From NCBI GenBank assembly GCA_947462945.1, contig CANHTE010000114.1:1-5837 (forward strand): a DNA stretch of 5,837 nucleotides, given 5' to 3'. The translations under genes and the position numbers were made by a program. The DNA comes from Acetobacteraceae bacterium (GTDB taxonomy: Bacteria; Pseudomonadota; Alphaproteobacteria; Acetobacterales; Acetobacteraceae). Under the pieces are notes generated by a model. The model saw only the letters and a list, made by a program, of their open reading frames with translations. It ran no database searches and was not told the DNA's origin. This document shows positions 1-5,837 of this stretch, in pieces (position 1 is the first letter of the stretch; each line of letters begins with the position of its first letter).

Positions 1-268
1 CAGAGGCCGCCTCATTGTCGCCGCGCCGTGCGTCATGTACCGCGTCGTGAAAGGCGATGGCGCAGGCGATCATCTGGTCCCAGGGCGGACGCACGAGACA
101 GCTCCCGACGCCGAAGCGCCGATGCCGGCGCCACAGCAACGCGACATGCCCGGCTCCGTGATAATGCCGACCCGGCTCGGCGAGGCGCTGGCGCAGCGCG
201 CGCCGCACCGGTTCGGCCACGGGCAGCCGCGCCAGCAACGCGGCCAGCCCTGGCGGCGCGGCCTTCAT
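1..268 (-). CDS. HD-superfamily metal-dependent phosphohydrolase, COG4339-like (N-terminal part)
   Basis: Starting at the ATG at 268, an open frame runs 89 codons to the window edge with no stop, so the gene continues outside. The translated segment carries RHYHGAGHV at residues 34-42, FHDAVHD at 73-79 (His74-Asp75 being the HD pair) and DNEAAS at 84-89. This spacing and wording match the predicted metal-dependent HD phosphohydrolases of COG4339, in which the YH...H and FHD motifs bind metal; their physiological substrate is not known to me. The ATG overlaps the transporter stop by four bases (ATGA), and a weak AGG lies 8 bases before it, so it appears to be the next gene in the operon. A role in nucleotide turnover beside a cyclase is possible but is speculation. 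The rest of the protein, including later metal ligands, is not visible. Confidence 0.82.
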   Translation of the reverse strand, partial: MKAAPPGLAALLARLPVAEPVRRALRQRLAEPGRHYHGAGHVALLWRRHRRFGVGSCLVRPPWDQMIACAIAFHDAVHDARRGDNEAAS

Positions 269-2370
269 GCTTCAAGCCTGTCAATCACAGCATTGGCCGC
301 GCTGACATGGGTGGCCAGCTGCCGTGCCACCATGGCCATGAGGTGCAAGGCCACGCTTGGAGCCTCGATGCGCAGCCGCTCCACCGCTCCAGCGTCGAGG
401 CGCAGGCAATGCACGTCACTCCGCGCCGTCGCGTCGGCGCTGCGGGTCGTCTGGCCGAGCAAGGCGGATTCACCGAATACGATTCCGGGCGCCAGCACTG
501 CGAGTCGCGTGGCGGGCCGCGCGGGGCCCGCCGGCAAGCTGATCAGCACCTCGCCCGAAAGCAGCACATAGGCCGCGTCGGCGGCATCGCCCTGGCGCAG
601 GATCACGGTGCCGGCGGCAAAGCGTTGCTCCGTGCACCGTGCCAGCAGCGGCGCGACGACCGCCGGTGGCAGGCCGAGCGCTGCCAGGCCGGCCCGAGGC
701 GTACCGGGCGGCGGCGCCTGATCCGCCGAAGTGTCGGAGAGGATCAACGCCTCTGCCGCCTCGACCGCGGCGGGGAGGTCGGCGCGCACCGCCCCGTCGG
801 GCAGCCGCGAGAATAGGCCCAGCGCCTCCAGCTCCGTCCTGGCGCGGGCGCCCTCGTGCATCGGCGCCAGCAGCACCCGGCCAGGCGCCACACCGCAGAC
901 CTCGATCAGCCGTTTTCCGCCCGAGAGGTCAATCCGCGTCACGCGCGCCATGTCGAGGATGAGAACCGTGGCACCGGCCGCACATTCCGCTTCCGCCTGC
1001 TGCAACACGCGCTCGGCACTGCCGAAGAAGATCGCGCCCTCAAGCTCCATCAGCGCAATGGCCTCGCCGGAGCGGCGCAGGGCGCGCTCCTGCTCTGCTG
1101 GCCGACGGATGCGCGAGCGGCCGACCGGGTTGCGGGTGACCCGGCGGACCGGCGTGACGGCCATGGAGGCGGTGAAGATCACGATCGAAAGCAACACGCC
1201 GGCACCCACAGCCACCACCAGGCCGAAGGCCAGTGCCGCGCCCATCACCGACAGGACCACCAGGGCATCCCCAGCCCGTCGCGCACGGCCGGCACCGACA
1301 CGCAGCGGTGAGGCCGGCAGTTGTACCAGCCGCAGCACCGCCCCGCACAGCACGCCCGCAAGCGCAGCGAAGGGCAGCAGCGCGACCAGCGGACCGGCCA
1401 CCAGCAGAACGAAACAGGCCACGCCGGCCCGCCAGAGCTGCGCCGCGCGGCCCCGCCCGCCCGCCCGCCAGCAGGCCATGCTCGGCACAGTCAGGCCGCT
1501 GGCGGGCACGCCGCCCACCGCCGCACCGCCCAGCATCGCAAGGCCCGCGCCCCGCAGATCGCGGTCGTAATCGGCGCGGCGCCCGGAGGCTTCCCGCAGC
1601 GCCGACGCCGCCGTCAGCGCCTCGACGGAGGCGAGCAGCGCCAGGGACGCCATGGCGGCGAGCAGACGGTCAAGCGGCACCGTTGGAAGCGGTGCCGCGA
1701 AGGCCGCCGCCAGCCCATCTGCGAGGATGTCCGGCGTCGGCGCGATGGCGACAACGGGCCCGGTCGCCACGCCCGCCAGAGCAAGCAGATGATGCAGCAC
1801 CCCCGCCGCGCCGAGCGCGAGCAGCGGGGCAGGAAGGCCCGGCAGCGGCCGCAGCATCAGCACCAGCGCAACTGCCGCCACGAGGAGAGCGCCTGGCACT
1901 GCCGCCGCCCCGCCCACCCCTGGCGCCGCGCCCAGCGCAAGCGGAAGCTGGCTCAGGATGGCCAGCAGCGCGATGGCATTGCCCAGCCCCTGGCTGACCG
2001 GCGTCGGCACCAACGCCGCCAGCCGCGAGAAACCCACCCCGGCGAAGAGCAGCATCAACAGCCCTGCCCCGCCCGTCAGCAGCATGGCCAGCAGTACGGC
2101 CTCGCCCAGTGTCGCCGGTGCCGCCGCCACGACGACCGATCCGGCAACCAGCGCGGTCGCCGCCGTGGTGGTGCCGACCAGCGGGCGGCTGGCGCCGAAC
2201 AGGGCGATGGCGATGCCGGCCAGGGCGGATGCGGCGAAGGCCCCCGCGATGCCGAAGGCGACGCCCGCGACACCCAGGGCGGCAAACACGATCATGCCAT
2301 GGGTCAAGGTCTGGGCGGCCGCGAGCGCCCCCGCATGCAGCCCCGCGCGCGCCTCTGTCCAGGCGCTCAC
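265..2370 (-). CDS. SulP-family anion transporter with STAS and cyclic-nucleotide-binding domains
   Basis: This 701-residue protein is predicted to be an inner-membrane anion carrier with two cytoplasmic control domains. Residues 10-410 form a hydrophobic SulP core of many helices, recognisable by [15 protein letters not shown] (61-75), [16 protein letters not shown] (127-142) and [18 protein letters not shown] (248-265) leading into a GGVPASG turn. A STAS domain follows at about 435-540, with the family-typical [11 protein letters not shown] (445-455) and [13 protein letters not shown] (473-485). The C-terminus (about 562-690) is a CRP-type cyclic-nucleotide-binding domain whose phosphate-binding cassette reads [14 protein letters not shown] (632-645), with Glu634 and Arg643 in place. 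The substrate (sulfate, bicarbonate or another anion) cannot be read from the sequence. The start is GTG, chosen because it forms a GTGA overlap with the cyclase stop; the next in-frame ATG (Met26) would remove part of the first helix. cAMP control of transport is inferred from the domain and the adjacent cyclase. Confidence 0.9.
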   Translation of the reverse strand: MSAWTEARAGLHAGALAAAQTLTHGMIVFAALGVAGVAFGIAGAFAASALAGIAIALFGASRPLVGTTTAATALVAGSVVVAAAPATLGEAVLLAMLLTGGAGLLMLLFAGVGFSRLAALVPTPVSQGLGNAIALLAILSQLPLALGAAPGVGGAAAVPGALLVAAVALVLMLRPLPGLPAPLLALGAAGVLHHLLALAGVATGPVVAIAPTPDILADGLAAAFAAPLPTVPLDRLLAAMASLALLASVEALTAASALREASGRRADYDRDLRGAGLAMLGGAAVGGVPASGLTVPSMACWRAGGRGRAAQLWRAGVACFVLLVAGPLVALLPFAALAGVLCGAVLRLVQLPASPLRVGAGRARRAGDALVVLSVMGAALAFGLVVAVGAGVLLSIVIFTASMAVTPVRRVTRNPVGRSRIRRPAEQERALRRSGEAIALMELEGAIFFGSAERVLQQAEAECAAGATVLILDMARVTRIDLSGGKRLIEVCGVAPGRVLLAPMHEGARARTELEALGLFSRLPDGAVRADLPAAVEAAEALILSDTSADQAPPPGTPRAGLAALGLPPAVVAPLLARCTEQRFAAGTVILRQGDAADAAYVLLSGEVLISLPAGPARPATRLAVLAPGIVFGESALLGQTTRSADATARSDVHCLRLDAGAVERLRIEAPSVALHLMAMVARQLATHVSAANAVIDRLEA

Positions 2371-3485
2371 CGCAGATCCACCAGCCGCCCGGCGGCACCC
2401 CCGGGCGGTGAGGCGGCGCGATCCGCGGTGAACGGCTCGAAGGCCGCGACAGGCTGGGCGCAGCCGCGCAGCAACAGGTCACCGACCGGCCGCCCGAGGA
2501 AGCCGCCAATTCCCGCGGCCGTGGCGGCCGAGACCAGAAGCCGGGTGCCCAGCACCTTGTTCGCCGCCTCCAGCCGGGCCGCGATGTTGATGGTCTCGCC
2601 ATAGGCCGTGTAGTCGAAATGCCGCCCACCGCCGAAATCCCCGACCAGTGCGGGGCCGCTGTGCAGGCCGATGCGCGTCACGCCAAGGGCGATGCCCTCG
2701 GCCGCTCGCGCGGCGCGGAAGGCCTCGGCAAAGGCATCGAGCGCCAGGGCGCAGGCGACGGCGCGCGAGGCATGGTCGGGCTGGTCATCGGGGGCGCCGA
2801 ACAGCACCAGCATCCCATCGCCCAGCATCTTCGCCACCGTCCCGCCATGCGCGAAGACAATGTCGGTCATCCCAGTCAGGTATCCATTCAGCAGGCTGGC
2901 CAGTGCCCCGGCCGCCAATGTCTCGACCAGCGCGGTGAAGCCGGCGATGTCGGTGAAGACGGCGCTCACCTCGCGCCGCTGGCCGCCCAGATTGATCACC
3001 CGTGCCGCATCCGCCAATTGCCGCGCGAGGTTGGGCGAGAAATAGCGCGCCAGCGCGGCATGCGCGCGTTCCGCCGCAAGGCGGCGGGCCTCGGCCGCGC
3101 GGCGCTCGGCCACATGGCGCAGCGTCTTGGCCATGGTCGCATCGAGATCGGTGAAATCAATCGGCTTGGTGAGGAAGTCGAAGGCGCCGCGATTCATCGC
3201 GGTGCGGATATTGGCCATGTCGCCATAGGCCGAGACGATGACGGTGGCCGGCGGATCGGCCCTGCCCTGCAGCCGCGCCAGCAGTGTCAGCCCATCCATG
3301 CGCGGCATATTGATGTCCGCCAGCATGATCGCGGTCTGCGGCGCCGCATCCAACCGCTCCAGCGCCTCCACGCCATCGCGGGCGAAATGGAAGTCCAATT
3401 CGCCCTCGCGCCGTTCGCGGCGGAATTTCTGCAGGATCAGCGCCTCCAGATCCGGCTCATCATCCACCACCAGAACGAGGCTCAT
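2367..3485 (-). CDS. Response regulator with class IIIb adenylate cyclase output domain
   Basis: This 372-residue soluble protein joins an N-terminal receiver (about 1-120) to a class III nucleotidyl cyclase (about 170-350) through a helical, charged linker ending in [12 protein letters not shown] (146-157), as is usual in this family. The receiver is complete: Asp8/Asp9, phospho-acceptor Asp57 in [10 protein letters not shown], Ser85 and Tyr87 in VSAYG, and Lys107 in TKPIDF. The cyclase is also complete: metal-binding Asp179 (FTDIAGFT) and Asp223 ([11 protein letters not shown]), purine-selecting Lys219 and Thr293, and transition-state Asn300 and Arg304 (GETINIAAR). The Lys/Thr pair is that of class IIIb adenylate cyclases, so the predicted reaction is ATP to cAMP plus pyrophosphate; cGMP formation is less likely but not excluded. 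It is expected to work as a homodimer controlled by phosphorylation from the adjacent kinase. The ATG overlaps the previous stop (ATGA). The gene downstream encodes a cyclic-nucleotide-binding transporter, the likely target of its product. Confidence 0.93.
   Translation of the reverse strand: MSLVLVVDDEPDLEALILQKFRRERREGELDFHFARDGVEALERLDAAPQTAIMLADINMPRMDGLTLLARLQGRADPPATVIVSAYGDMANIRTAMNRGAFDFLTKPIDFTDLDATMAKTLRHVAERRAAEARRLAAERAHAALARYFSPNLARQLADAARVINLGGQRREVSAVFTDIAGFTALVETLAAGALASLLNGYLTGMTDIVFAHGGTVAKMLGDGMLVLFGAPDDQPDHASRAVACALALDAFAEAFRAARAAEGIALGVTRIGLHSGPALVGDFGGGRHFDYTAYGETINIAARLEAANKVLGTRLLVSAATAAGIGGFLGRPVGDLLLRGCAQPVAAFEPFTADRAASPPGGAAGRLVDLR
3153..3169. repeat. Direct repeat copy B1 (17 bases) at the end of the cyclase receiver domain
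   Basis: These 17 bases are identical to 3530-3546 and encode the KPIDF segment that contains the conserved receiver Lys. The copies lie 377 bases apart, close to the spacing of the A repeats, so both pairs mark the two ends of the same duplicated receiver unit. Confidence 0.8.
3456..3476. repeat. Direct repeat copy A1 (21 bases) in the receiver-cyclase gene
   Basis: These 21 bases are identical to 3839-3859. On the minus strand they encode the VLVVDDE start of the receiver domain in the cyclase gene, and the other copy encodes the same peptide in the single-domain regulator. The pair lies 383 bases apart, about one receiver length. Confidence 0.85.
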
Positions 3486-3871
3486 CCGCGTGCCGCCAGG
3501 CGCTGCTCGATCTCGGCGCGGAGTTCGGCGAAATCAATCGGCTTGGCGATCAGCCCCGCCGCCCCGGAAGCCTCGGCCCGGGCGCGGGTCTGGGCATCGT
3601 CATAGGCAGTGATCATCACGACCGGCAGGTCCGGACGCAGCGTGCGGGCGCGTTCCAGCAGGTCGAATCCGCTCATGCCCGGCATGTTCACATCCGAGAG
3701 CAGCAGGATGATGTCACGCCCCTCGCTGGCCGCGATGAGGCCGAGCGCTTGCGGGCCCGAGGTGGCGAAGCCCATCGCGAAGCGTGCCGCACGCAAGTCA
3801 CGGCGGAATTGCTGGCGAAACAGCGCTTCGATATCCGTCTCATCATCCACCACCAGAACCAGCACGTTCAT
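3482..3871 (-). CDS. Single-domain response regulator (receiver only)
   Basis: At 129 residues this is a CheY-like receiver domain with no output domain. The acidic pocket is Asp9/Asp10, the phospho-acceptor is Asp60 within [11 protein letters not shown], the switch residues are Thr88 and Tyr90 in MITAY, and the conserved Lys is Lys110 in AKPIDF. All catalytic residues are therefore present. The gene overlaps the kinase stop by four bases (ATGA) and has the best ribosome-binding site in the window. The neighbouring kinase is the obvious phosphodonor. Without an output domain it may serve as a phosphate sink, a relay intermediate, or a protein-protein switch acting on a neighbour such as the cyclase or transporter; the sequence does not decide between these. 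It resembles the receiver of the next gene closely at both ends, which suggests a local duplication. Confidence 0.93.
   Translation of the reverse strand: MNVLVLVVDDETDIEALFRQQFRRDLRAARFAMGFATSGPQALGLIAASEGRDIILLLSDVNMPGMSGFDLLERARTLRPDLPVVMITAYDDAQTRARAEASGAAGLIAKPIDFAELRAEIEQRLAARG
3530..3546. repeat. Direct repeat copy B2 (17 bases) at the end of the single-domain regulator
   Basis: This is an exact match to 3153-3169, again encoding KPIDF, near the C-terminus of the 129-residue regulator. Confidence 0.8.
3839..3859. repeat. Direct repeat copy A2 (21 bases) in the single-domain regulator gene
   Basis: This is an exact match to 3456-3476 and encodes the acidic-pocket strand VLVVDDE. It is best explained as a remnant of receiver-domain duplication, not as a separate functional DNA element. 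Confidence 0.85.
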
Positions 3872-5799
3872 GCCGCGCGCTCCTGCGGCTGCGGCCGGCG
3901 CGGCAGCGTGATGGTGAATTCGGTCCAGGCGCCGGGCTCCGTCGCCACCGCGATCTGCCCGCCATGCTGCTGCACCACGATGTCGTGTGAGAGCGAGAGG
4001 CCAAGCCCGGTGCCCTGGCCCGGCGGCTTGGTGGTGAAGAAGGGCTCGAAGATATGGCTGCGCACGGCTTCGGGAATCCCCGTGCCATTGTCGCGGATGG
4101 TGACGGCCACGCTGCCCGGCGTGGCCTGCGTGGCCACCAGAAGATGCGGCTGGAAGCCCGGCACGTCCTTCTGGTGCACCGCATGGAAGGCATTGCCGAA
4201 CAGGTTGAGCAGCACGCGGGTGAACTCCTGCGGAAACAGCTCAAGCTCGCCCACGCTCGCATCCAGCCGCTTCTCGATGGTCACGTTGAAGCCCGGGCGT
4301 TCGGCGCGCGCACCATGCCAGGCCAGCGCCAGCGTCTCCTCCAGCAGCGCGTTGACATCAACGCGCCGGCGCTCGCCGCCGCCCTCGCGCGAATGGGCGA
4401 GCATGTTGCGCACGATGCTGTCGGCCCGCTTGCCATGCGCGGTCACCTTCGCGAGGTTGTCGCGCAGCATGGTGCAAAGCTCCTCCATCTCGGCGCGCCG
4501 CGCGGCGTCCAAGCCTGCCGCCTCCATCGCCGCGCGCAATTCGGCGAGCAATTCCACCGACAGCTCGGCAAAGTTATTGACGAAGTTCAGCGGGTTCTTG
4601 ATTTCATGCGCGATGCCGGCGGTGAGCTGGCCGAGTGAGGCGAGCTTCTCGGTCTGCACCAGCCGGTCCTGCGCGGTGCGCAGTTCTTCCAGCGATTGGG
4701 CGAGTTCGCGCGTGCGGTCCGCCACCTTGGCCTCCAGGGTTTCCTGCGCGTCCTGGATGCGTCCGGCCATTTCGTTGAACCGCAGGGCCAGCGTGCCGAT
4801 CTCGTCACCCGTGGAGACCTCGATGCGCTGCGCCAGATCGCCCTGGCCGAGCCGCTCAGCGCCCGCTTGCAGCGCCCGGATGGGGCCAGTGAGGCGCCGC
4901 GCCAGCACCACGCCCGCGAGCAGCGCCAGCACCACGCCCAACGCCAGCAGCGCCAGGGTCTGGTAAAGCGCGGCATAGACCGGCGCCAGGGCTTCGGCCG
5001 TCGGCTGTTCGACGAAGACGATCCAGCCCAGGCGGGGAATGGTGGCGTGCGCGGAGAGCACCGACTGCCCGCTCGGTGCGCGCGCCGTCTGCACGCGCTC
5101 GCCACTTCCGGACATCGCACCCGCCACCTGCGGCAACCCGGAGAGGTCGGTCTCGCGCAGCACCAGGCTCATATCGGGATGCGCGATCAGCCGCCCGGCG
5201 GTGTCGGTGACGAAGGCATAGCCGGTGCCGCCGACGCGGATGCCGGTGATCACCTCCCAGATCAGCTTGAGGTTCACCTCCGCGATGGTCGCTCCCGGGT
5301 TGCGCCCGGCATGGGCCATGGCCAGCGCCATATAGGGCTCCGAGCCGCGGCGGAAGGTGACGGGCCCGTACCAGACCCGGCTCTGGAGCGCGCCACGGAA
5401 GCGCGCATCGGCCGAGAGATCGGTGCCGCTGTCCAGCACATCGGGCTCCAGGCGCGACAGGCGCAGCCGCTCGCGCCCCTGCCCATCCACATACAGCGCC
5501 TCGGTGATGGCCGGGGCCTGGCGCAGCAGCCGGATGAAATCGTAGCGGCGCTGTTCCATCGGCACCCGCGCCCAATCGGCGCGCGTGGTCCAGCCGATCT
5601 GCTGCTCCAATTCGGCGATGAATTGCGCCACGCGCTCCGCCGCGGCATCGGCCTTTTCCTGCTCGACGCGCACCGCGGCAGCCGTCGCTTCGCGATAGGC
5701 GAAATACATGGAGATGCTGCCATTCACCACCAGAACGGCAGCGACCAGGCCGAGAAAGGCGAGCGCCAGGCGCTGCGCGAGGGAGAGGGTGCGCTTCAT
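3868..5799 (-). CDS. Membrane sensor histidine kinase: Cache sensor, HAMP, HisKA-like, HATPase_c
   Basis: This 643-residue protein is predicted to sit in the inner membrane, sense a periplasmic or extracellular signal and phosphorylate the response regulators encoded next to it. A first membrane helix lies at about residues 11-33 and a second at about 281-300. Between them is a periplasmic double-Cache-like sensor; GGTGYAFVTDTAGRLIAHPD (about 190-209) is a typical Cache strand motif. A HAMP linker (about 301-355) and a coiled-coil stretch (about 350-385) follow. The H-box is AHEIKNPLN with His398 as the phospho-acceptor. The dimerisation hairpin (about 385-470) is longer than the usual 65 or so residues. 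The ATPase core is complete: N-box with Asn532 and Asn536, DNGTG at 570-574, EPFFTTK at 585-591, and GTGLGLSLS at 596-604. There is no receiver or HPt domain, so it is not a hybrid kinase. The ATG overlaps the preceding stop (ATGA), with only a weak GGTGA as ribosome site. The ligand is unknown. Confidence 0.95.
   Translation of the reverse strand: MKRTLSLAQRLALAFLGLVAAVLVVNGSISMYFAYREATAAAVRVEQEKADAAAERVAQFIAELEQQIGWTTRADWARVPMEQRRYDFIRLLRQAPAITEALYVDGQGRERLRLSRLEPDVLDSGTDLSADARFRGALQSRVWYGPVTFRRGSEPYMALAMAHAGRNPGATIAEVNLKLIWEVITGIRVGGTGYAFVTDTAGRLIAHPDMSLVLRETDLSGLPQVAGAMSGSGERVQTARAPSGQSVLSAHATIPRLGWIVFVEQPTAEALAPVYAALYQTLALLALGVVLALLAGVVLARRLTGPIRALQAGAERLGQGDLAQRIEVSTGDEIGTLALRFNEMAGRIQDAQETLEAKVADRTRELAQSLEELRTAQDRLVQTEKLASLGQLTAGIAHEIKNPLNFVNNFAELSVELLAELRAAMEAAGLDAARRAEMEELCTMLRDNLAKVTAHGKRADSIVRNMLAHSREGGGERRRVDVNALLEETLALAWHGARAERPGFNVTIEKRLDASVGELELFPQEFTRVLLNLFGNAFHAVHQKDVPGFQPHLLVATQATPGSVAVTIRDNGTGIPEAVRSHIFEPFFTTKPPGQGTGLGLSLSHDIVVQQHGGQIAVATEPGAWTEFTITLPRRPQPQERAA
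3880..3884 (-). promoter_or_regulatory. Shine-Dalgarno site for the single-domain response regulator
   Basis: On the minus strand AGGAG lies 8 bases before the ATG at 3871, inside the 3' end of the kinase gene. It is the only strong Shine-Dalgarno match before any start in this window and supports 3871 as the true start, giving independent initiation in addition to ATGA coupling. Confidence 0.7.
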
Positions 5800-5837
5800 T
5801 CGATCACCAGATCGGCGCGCGCGAGCAGAGAGAGAGG
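5796..5837 (-). CDS. C-terminal end of a probable ABC_sub_bind-type periplasmic substrate-binding protein (partial)
   Basis: Only the last 13 codons and the TGA stop are inside the window, reading PLSLLARADLVIE-stop. This ending closely matches the one I know from ABC_sub_bind proteins (COG2984), which typically finish with P-x-S-L/I-L-x-R-A-D-x-V-I-E. These are usually exported solute-binding lipoproteins or periplasmic proteins. The stop codon TGA overlaps the ATG of the histidine kinase by four bases (ATGA), so the two are probably co-translated. Being placed directly before a kinase with a periplasmic sensor suggests, as an inference, that it may present a ligand to the kinase rather than feed a permease. 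The identification rests on a very short tail and could be wrong; that a gene ends here is more certain than its family. Confidence 0.55.
   Translation of the reverse strand, partial: PLSLLARADLVIE

Noticed and set aside
2293..2295. ATG (Met26) as an alternative start of the transporter
   Set aside because: The GTG at 2370 overlaps the cyclase stop as GTGA, in line with every other junction, and keeps an intact N-terminal region; Met26 would begin within the first helix.
1321..2604. Long open frame of 427 codons on the plus strand, antisense to the transporter and the end of the cyclase
   Set aside because: Its product is low-complexity, rich in Arg, Gln, His and Ala with no recognisable domain, and it lies wholly opposite well-supported genes; such frames are common in G+C-rich DNA.
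1670..2629. Open frame of 319 codons on the minus strand in another frame across the cyclase-transporter junction
   Set aside because: It is an Arg/Gly/Ala-rich shadow of the real genes in a shifted frame, with no domain.
2367..3485. Guanylate cyclase instead of adenylate cyclase
   Set aside because: The purine-selecting position is Lys219, where guanylate cyclases normally carry Glu, and Thr293 fits class IIIb adenylate cyclases; only an assay could fully settle it.
2619..3605. Open frame of 328 codons on the plus strand, antisense to the two regulators
   Set aside because: There is no family resemblance; it mirrors the receiver and cyclase codons on the other strand.
3749..4966. Open frame of 405 codons on the plus strand, antisense to the kinase
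   Set aside because: The product is Ser/Arg/Ala-rich without motifs, and the minus strand here encodes the conserved kinase core and the start of the lone receiver.
5827..5837. Short AG-rich run at the window end
   Set aside because: It encodes PLSLL in the upstream reading frame, is too short to be a meaningful repeat, and has no sign of a regulatory role.
1..5837. Promoters, rho-independent terminators, tRNA, rRNA, CRISPR, insertion sequences or attachment sites
   Set aside because: Coding sequence is continuous with overlapping genes, and I saw no hairpin plus T-run, RNA gene signature, spaced repeat array or terminal inverted repeat. Weak G+C-rich palindromes were not counted, since they are expected by chance at this composition.

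Overview
The window is G+C-rich (roughly two thirds) and gene-dense, with no non-coding gap. Everything recognisable reads on the minus strand, so the biological order runs from high to low coordinates. Base composition, Ala/Arg/Leu-rich proteins and family content suggest an alphaproteobacterium, possibly of the Acetobacteraceae/Rhodospirillales type. That placement is an inference from style and families, not from a marker gene.

Layout in transcription order: (1) 5837-5796, the last 13 codons of a protein resembling the C-terminus of ABC_sub_bind (COG2984) periplasmic substrate-binding proteins; (2) 5799-3868, a membrane histidine kinase with a periplasmic Cache sensor, HAMP, and a complete kinase core; (3) 3871-3482, a stand-alone receiver-domain response regulator; (4) 3485-2367, a response regulator whose output is a class III (IIIb-type) nucleotidyl cyclase, predicted to be an adenylate cyclase; (5) 2370-265, a SulP-type anion transporter carrying a STAS domain and a C-terminal cyclic-nucleotide-binding domain; (6) 268-1, the N-terminal 89 codons of an HD-superfamily phosphohydrolase resembling COG4339, cut by the window edge.

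All five junctions are 4-base stop/start overlaps (four ATGA, one GTGA), which points to one translationally coupled operon. Its promoter and terminator lie outside the window. The genes read as a signalling chain: a periplasmic ligand, possibly presented by the upstream binding protein, is sensed by the kinase. Phosphate passes to the two receivers, the receiver-cyclase makes cAMP, and the cyclic nucleotide gates or tunes the SulP transporter through its own binding domain. No regulator in the window has a DNA-binding domain, so the output appears to be post-translational control of transport. The cyclase has the Thr seen in the bicarbonate-responsive class IIIb enzymes, and some SulP proteins carry bicarbonate, so a link to inorganic carbon is a testable but unproven idea.
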